A stretch of 48,057 nucleotides of DNA from Candidatus Hodarchaeota archaeon (GTDB lineage Archaea; Asgardarchaeota; Heimdallarchaeia; Hodarchaeales; Hodarchaeaceae): positions 1 to 48,057 of the forward strand of contig JAEOTM010000172.1 of the NCBI GenBank assembly GCA_016839815.1, read 5' to 3'. Below the pieces are notes generated by a model. That model had not been told where the DNA came from. It ran no database searches and worked only from the letters and a program-made list of their open reading frames with translations. Made by a program: the position numbers and the translations under genes. Positions 43,632 through 48,057 of the stretch are shown piece by piece. Each line of letters opens with the position of its first letter. Positions within the stretch are counted from its first letter, which is position 1.

Positions 43632-45608
43632 ATGTCACAAATAGATCAAATGCTTCAGTACTTCATCATGTTAACCTCACAGGAATTAAAGAAGTCTTTT
43701 GACCATGAGGAAGCAGAAGACATTACAATTGCATTTTCTGAACGGTTTGGGGAACTTTTCGAACAATTAAAGGAAAGATTGGATTTCAACGAAACACAAC
43801 TCTTTCATGGAATTAATCCAATCTTTGTAATAGCATTAGAAGAAGCTCTCCCTGGAAAACAAGGGCAAAAAGACGTAACAATCGTTACCAGACTAGTCCT
43901 TACCATCTACAAAACCATGCTGGAGGAAATGGTTTTATATCCTCAAAGACGAAATTTAGAGACCTCAAAGAACCCATGGGCCACTTTTGTTGAAAATACT
44001 CGTAAAGGAAACACAAAAATCTATGATAATGAATATTTTCAAGTCAAAGAAATCATCTCCACCTCAGAAGAATTTGGCTTTGACCTCAACCGGTGTATTT
44101 ATCAAGAGATCTTCAATGAGTTCGGTAGAGATGATCTAGGCCCTGTTATGTGTGAATATGACTATATACTTGCTGATAATGTCTCAAAATGGGTAGGATT
44201 CAAACGAGAGGAAACAATCCCAACAGGTTCGAACAAGTGTACTTTTAGATTTTTTAATATCAAACCCAGATTCTCCGATAATCCTCTCATTGATAATTTT
44301 CACTTTTTTCTCAATATTATTGATGAGTCTCAAGAAATGTTAAGCAAACAAGAATTGGTAAACAAGGGACTTGACGTTTCTACTGACGTTGATGAAATGA
44401 TCAAACTCTATAGATTTGTAAAAAACCATTCAGGCATTGAAACACTAATGGTAAATAAAGAACTAGCAGTTGGCAATCTAGACAGTTATAAAAAACATGA
44501 AGAATGGATATTACTATTTAACCGTAAAGTTTCCAAAGATATAAGGTCTCAAATCATCAGACATTTACCCCTTAATCTCAGTGAAGAGAAAATCAAACGA
44601 TTAATTACTGACATTCTTGAAAATCCATATGAACTTGACTCTATTAAGTGGATATGCCTCAATTATCTACAACATCACTTTTCATCACGCATCGGATTTG
44701 AAGTTGAAGGGGTTGATCAATTACAGATGAATGTAGGATTATTAGAACAATTTCGTGAGCTTTATCCCGATTATTCATTCGAGGTAAAGGTTTTACAAAA
44801 TTTAAAAGTCTCTGTTCAGATTTTTGGAAAGGGTATACCTGAATATAAATTAAAAGAACCCATTGGGCAAATTCGGAAGAAAATTATAAATAATTACCCA
44901 GATGCAGGTATTTCTTCCATTCAACCAATAATTTCTTCTGATCCTGTAGCCCAGAAATTTTTTGAGGTTTTTAAGGATACTAGCCAATCTTTCCAGCTTC
45001 GTGAGCTTGCACTTAGAATTCTTATTAGTCGAGTAGGTAGTAAACTCATACCATTTTTGGTCTCAGTTGCAGAAAATGATGAAGATGATCAGTTTTTAAG
45101 AGGGAGAGCAATAGATTCTCTTTCATGGTTCACTAGTACATTACCGCAAATATATACTTCTTTTGAGGATTTTGTCCCACTTCCCAATCCTATTAAGCGA
45201 TCAATAATTGATTTTGTCTCACGACAAGGAATAGAACAAGAATTACTTCTTTTTATTTCTAAAGATGAATCGATTGACCCTATTATCCGAATCATTGCTT
45301 TGCGAAACTTACAGACTTATCAAAGTCCACAAGTCACTACATTTTTATTAGAATTTACGAAGGAAAGGTTAAATTCCGAACGTGTCAGACAAGCATCTCT
45401 AGAAGCTCTTTCACATCACGAAGTTGACGAAAAAGGAAAAAATTTGTTATACACCATATTTACTGACCCAAAAGAAACAACCTTCATACGTATGGAAGCT
45501 TTAGAAACTCTCAAAGCTCTAAACTTTCAACCAGAGACAGAAACCACGAAAATTGAAGATTCGGATTGGATTCTTTCGCTTGGGACAAAACAGCTAATGG
45601 AGGAATAA
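43632..45608 (+). CDS. ATC-hydrolase-like domain fused to HEAT repeats
   Basis: 658 residues. The N-terminal about 210 residues match the L-2-amino-thiazoline-4-carboxylic acid hydrolase (ATC hydrolase) fold: a helical start, then R-C155-I-Y, L-G-P-V-M-C174-E-Y-D177-Y, a K-R-E-E-T-I segment and C203-T-F-R-F. In that family the cysteines and Asp are conserved and probably functional. A linker region (about 215-440) with no clear family follows, then HEAT-like helical repeats (about 450-640). The start follows a short divergent region with the wHTH gene. It is separated by only 2 nt from the nucleotidyltransferase/phosphoesterase gene, so the two products are probably made together. The HEAT part may hold a partner and the ATC-hydrolase part may be an enzyme or a ligand sensor; both are inference. 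Confidence 0.8.
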   Translation: MSQIDQMLQYFIMLTSQELKKSFDHEEAEDITIAFSERFGELFEQLKERLDFNETQLFHGINPIFVIALEEALPGKQGQKDVTIVTRLVLTIYKTMLEEMVLYPQRRNLETSKNPWATFVENTRKGNTKIYDNEYFQVKEIISTSEEFGFDLNRCIYQEIFNEFGRDDLGPVMCEYDYILADNVSKWVGFKREETIPTGSNKCTFRFFNIKPRFSDNPLIDNFHFFLNIIDESQEMLSKQELVNKGLDVSTDVDEMIKLYRFVKNHSGIETLMVNKELAVGNLDSYKKHEEWILLFNRKVSKDIRSQIIRHLPLNLSEEKIKRLITDILENPYELDSIKWICLNYLQHHFSSRIGFEVEGVDQLQMNVGLLEQFRELYPDYSFEVKVLQNLKVSVQIFGKGIPEYKLKEPIGQIRKKIINNYPDAGISSIQPIISSDPVAQKFFEVFKDTSQSFQLRELALRILISRVGSKLIPFLVSVAENDEDDQFLRGRAIDSLSWFTSTLPQIYTSFEDFVPLPNPIKRSIIDFVSRQGIEQELLLFISKDESIDPIIRIIALRNLQTYQSPQVTTFLLEFTKERLNSERVRQASLEALSHHEVDEKGKNLLYTIFTDPKETTFIRMEALETLKALNFQPETETTKIEDSDWILSLGTKQLMEE

Positions 45609-45610
45609 AC

Positions 45611-48057
45611 ATGGATTTTAACGAAGCGTTACATACAATTGAATTATATCTCGAGGAGGAGAGTTCACTCCAAAAAATTACATCACTATCTGATCTTGAT
45701 CAGATAGAAGATCCAATATTTAGTCTTCTTCTTACCCAAAAAGGGAAGTTATCTCATCTACCAGAAAAAACTATCTTTAATAAAGGAATTTCGTTTTTAG
45801 ATGAGGATTGGATCGATTTTAAATCACTGGAGGATGAAAAGAAAAGGATTAAGAAATTGCTTAATGGGGAAAATCTGGAAAAAAGCAAAGATCACCGCTC
45901 CAAAACCCATATCATTAAATCATCTGCTGAACTTCTTAAAAACGTACGAGAAGGAAGATTAAATAAATCAGGTTATTGGGAGCTCTTCAAATGTTATAAG
46001 GAGATAGATCTCGAAGACGATATTCTCGTACTCAAAAAATCTCTTGAATCATCCACAATTGAAGAGATTCTTGTAATGAAAGGGCCAATGAATACTCAAT
46101 CTACTCAAATACCGGAATATATTGAATCAGTGGGGAGTTTTTCTGAAGTTACATATCAGACTATTCCATATACTAACCCTCCAAGACAGGAGCATCTTTT
46201 ATCATATCGTGAATTACAGCAAGTTGAAAAACTCAAATGGAATTTGGATCAGATTAGTAAGTATCTAGGGTCAATTTGGCATGAAAGAACCTCATCTACG
46301 ACAATTTCACGACTAAACTTGCTTTTTGAAAGTGTTGTATTATTAGCAGAGAAAAATTGGCAGTTTAATCAGTCTCTTCATGCTGATAAAAACCAAAAAG
46401 TCATGCTAGGAATACCTAGTAACTTTATCATCGGAATATGTGGAGGATACGCTAGAGGAGAGTTTTCAAGTCATTCAGATTTAGATATGCTTCTTATTCA
46501 TGAAGGAAATGATCAGCAATTCATTCAGGTAGGTGAAACCTTACATCGAATATTCCAATTCGTTCCAAATCTGGAATTATGTAAACTAGAGAACGTTATC
46601 AATCTAAATTTTCATGAAAATGCAATACCTAATATTTTAAAGGCTTTCTTGCAAGGAGAGGAACATTTCTTAGAAGAAAGACAAAGAGTCCAACTTCAAG
46701 AGATGTTAAGCTCAATCGAAGCACTTCGGAAAACTAAAGTCTCTCTAGAAGAACAAAAAGATGGGATTAGAAAGTATTGTTGGTCTGTTTACAAATCGAT
46801 CGTTAATATGGTTCCCATTTATGAAAAACCCATAGGTAAAGGTCAATTTTTACGTGATAAGATTACTGATTCCACCAAAAATGTTCTTCCAGACATTATT
46901 CCAATCCTCGTTCGTGTTACTGAATCACTTAGAAATGAGAATAACTCTCTTGGAGAGAATCTTAGAATTTGTCAACCTTTTCTTTATGATTCAATATTCA
47001 AGACACATTCAGTTATCACAGCATTACAAGATCTGAGTACCATTTTGGCTGTTCTTACAGGAACTACGTTTACTTTTTCAACCATTGACCGATTTCAAAC
47101 AGCTATAAACCGAAATCTCATATCTGAAGAACAGGGTGAGAAACTTATTCAAGGATATGCATGTTTTGCAGAAATGAAATATAATCTGACAAAAAGGATG
47201 CCAATAACAGCTGTCGAGTCACTTAATGATGAATTGAAGGATTTAATCCAAGAGATATATACTCATATTCTACAGAGTTTAGGCCCAAGTGAAAGGATTG
47301 AGAAACCAACCACTGTCGCTTATCCACTCCTAGTTTTTTCTGACCTACACTGGGGATTAAATAATAAAATGGTTAAAGAAGGACTAGCTGAAATCAAAAG
47401 GGTTTGTGAAACACATCAAGTACGGTCAATTGTTATTGCTGGAGATATATTCAATATCGATCGTGTAAGTGAGCTTCTAGAATCAGATAATGAAGGTATT
47501 GCACTTCTTAATGAGCTCTCTAATATCCAAGATACTCTTGGAGATCAACGAATTCATATTATGTCCGGTAATCACGATCCATATTCTTTCTATACCCAAT
47601 TTCGCTTCAAATTAAAACGAAATCTTGATATCCACTTTATTGGAGACAATTACAAAGATCACCATATTTGGATTGAACATGGTGATCAGGACTTTTGGGT
47701 TAATTATACTCCACCCCTTGAAGATTATGTTTCAACATACAGAGCAAAGAAGAATCTATCGTCACAGGCAATTATTGTAGGACACAATCACCGAATCCAT
47801 GAGGAAATTGAGTCAAGATTTTATGCAAACGGCTCAATTGGAAAATATTTTTCTGCTACATTAGTAACAGAGAATTCAGTTGAACTATTAAAGTTACCTA
47901 TACAACATCACATTGATTTAGAGAATATATATGAAAAATATCAAGAAATGACTAATTCAGAAAATTTATTAGATGAATATATTCAGTCTAACTTCAAGCT
48001 GATTGAATGGAATAACTTTTGTTCAGAAATTCAATTTAACAAATCGGAAAAAGAAAC
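45611..48057 (+). CDS. GlnD-type nucleotidyltransferase fused to calcineurin-like phosphoesterase (partial)
   Basis: At least 815 residues; the frame is open to the window edge and the C-terminus is missing. After a helical N-terminus (about 1-260), residues 270-300 hold a nucleotidyltransferase core G278-G-Y-A-R-G-E-F-S-S-H-S-D290-L-D292, the GlnD/DUF294 pattern. A helical region follows to about 560. Residues about 572-740 are a calcineurin-like phosphoesterase: D578-L-H580, G-D612, G-N654-H655-D656, H690-G-D, G-H725-N-H727, all metal ligands present. The pairing of a nucleotide-adding and a phosphoester-cutting domain suggests that it adds and removes a nucleotidyl group or makes and cuts a nucleotide signal, but that is inference. 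It follows the HEAT gene by 2 nt. Confidence 0.85.
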   Translation, partial: MDFNEALHTIELYLEEESSLQKITSLSDLDQIEDPIFSLLLTQKGKLSHLPEKTIFNKGISFLDEDWIDFKSLEDEKKRIKKLLNGENLEKSKDHRSKTHIIKSSAELLKNVREGRLNKSGYWELFKCYKEIDLEDDILVLKKSLESSTIEEILVMKGPMNTQSTQIPEYIESVGSFSEVTYQTIPYTNPPRQEHLLSYRELQQVEKLKWNLDQISKYLGSIWHERTSSTTISRLNLLFESVVLLAEKNWQFNQSLHADKNQKVMLGIPSNFIIGICGGYARGEFSSHSDLDMLLIHEGNDQQFIQVGETLHRIFQFVPNLELCKLENVINLNFHENAIPNILKAFLQGEEHFLEERQRVQLQEMLSSIEALRKTKVSLEEQKDGIRKYCWSVYKSIVNMVPIYEKPIGKGQFLRDKITDSTKNVLPDIIPILVRVTESLRNENNSLGENLRICQPFLYDSIFKTHSVITALQDLSTILAVLTGTTFTFSTIDRFQTAINRNLISEEQGEKLIQGYACFAEMKYNLTKRMPITAVESLNDELKDLIQEIYTHILQSLGPSERIEKPTTVAYPLLVFSDLHWGLNNKMVKEGLAEIKRVCETHQVRSIVIAGDIFNIDRVSELLESDNEGIALLNELSNIQDTLGDQRIHIMSGNHDPYSFYTQFRFKLKRNLDIHFIGDNYKDHHIWIEHGDQDFWVNYTPPLEDYVSTYRAKKNLSSQAIIVGHNHRIHEEIESRFYANGSIGKYFSATLVTENSVELLKLPIQHHIDLENIYEKYQEMTNSENLLDEYIQSNFKLIEWNNFCSEIQFNKSEKE

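Overview
The window is a low-GC stretch that reads as archaeal, and most likely Asgard archaeal (Heimdallarchaeia-like is my best guess; no 16S or other marker is present). The supporting signs are: TATA-box promoters close to start codons; large secreted or surface proteins with beta-helix and Ig-like modules and C-terminal anchors, one resembling PGF-CTERM; a TPR protein ending in a longin/roadblock-like domain of a kind I associate with Asgard genomes; a ParA/MinD-type protein fused to a second longin-like domain; and archaeal ribbon-helix-helix and winged-helix regulators. I see no rRNA, tRNA, CRISPR array, insertion sequence or prophage. Names below are pattern recognition from the sequence, not database results.

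Layout. Positions 95-3454 (+) hold an FtsX-type permease, a LolD/MacB-type ATPase and a DUF2318 cysteine protein, which resembles an iron-linked ABC system, followed by a nitroreductase-like gene. Positions 3466-7226 (-) hold a membrane protein with a cysteine-comb N-terminus, a GH20 hexosaminidase, a YCII protein and a methyltransferase. Positions 7407-12026 hold a chemoreceptor with a CxxCH motif in its sensor domain, two small membrane proteins, and a two-gene unit behind a GTTAAC-rich control region. Positions 12023-15262 (-) hold a PanE-like reductase and the TPR/longin protein. Positions 15414-20622 hold two divergent surface proteins. Positions 20665-23072 (-) hold a YkgJ-type cysteine protein, a HipA/PI3K-like kinase, a helical protein and inorganic pyrophosphatase.

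Positions 23180-36746 (-) look like one co-directional block: a canonical MinD-like ATPase, a degenerate MinD-like protein fused to a longin-like domain, a polytopic membrane protein, and two very large surface proteins (2111 and 1149 residues) that share the same C-terminal module and membrane anchor. The first three genes are separated by 2 nt each. Divergent from the block are a ribbon-helix-helix protein and a membrane protein ending in a histidine-kinase dimerisation helix without an ATPase domain.

Positions 38152-43128 hold an M32 carboxypeptidase, a D-serine dehydratase/D-threonine aldolase-like enzyme and an anchored peptide-type solute-binding protein, a plausible peptide and amino-acid use group. 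The right end (43135-48057) holds the most unusual set: a winged-helix regulator with a perfect palindrome in its promoter, divergent from an ATC-hydrolase-like/HEAT fusion and, 2 nt downstream, a protein that joins a GlnD-type nucleotidyltransferase to a calcineurin-like phosphoesterase. The last gene runs off the window. I consider the MinD/longin/surface-protein block and the nucleotidyltransferase/phosphoesterase unit the best candidates for undescribed systems.
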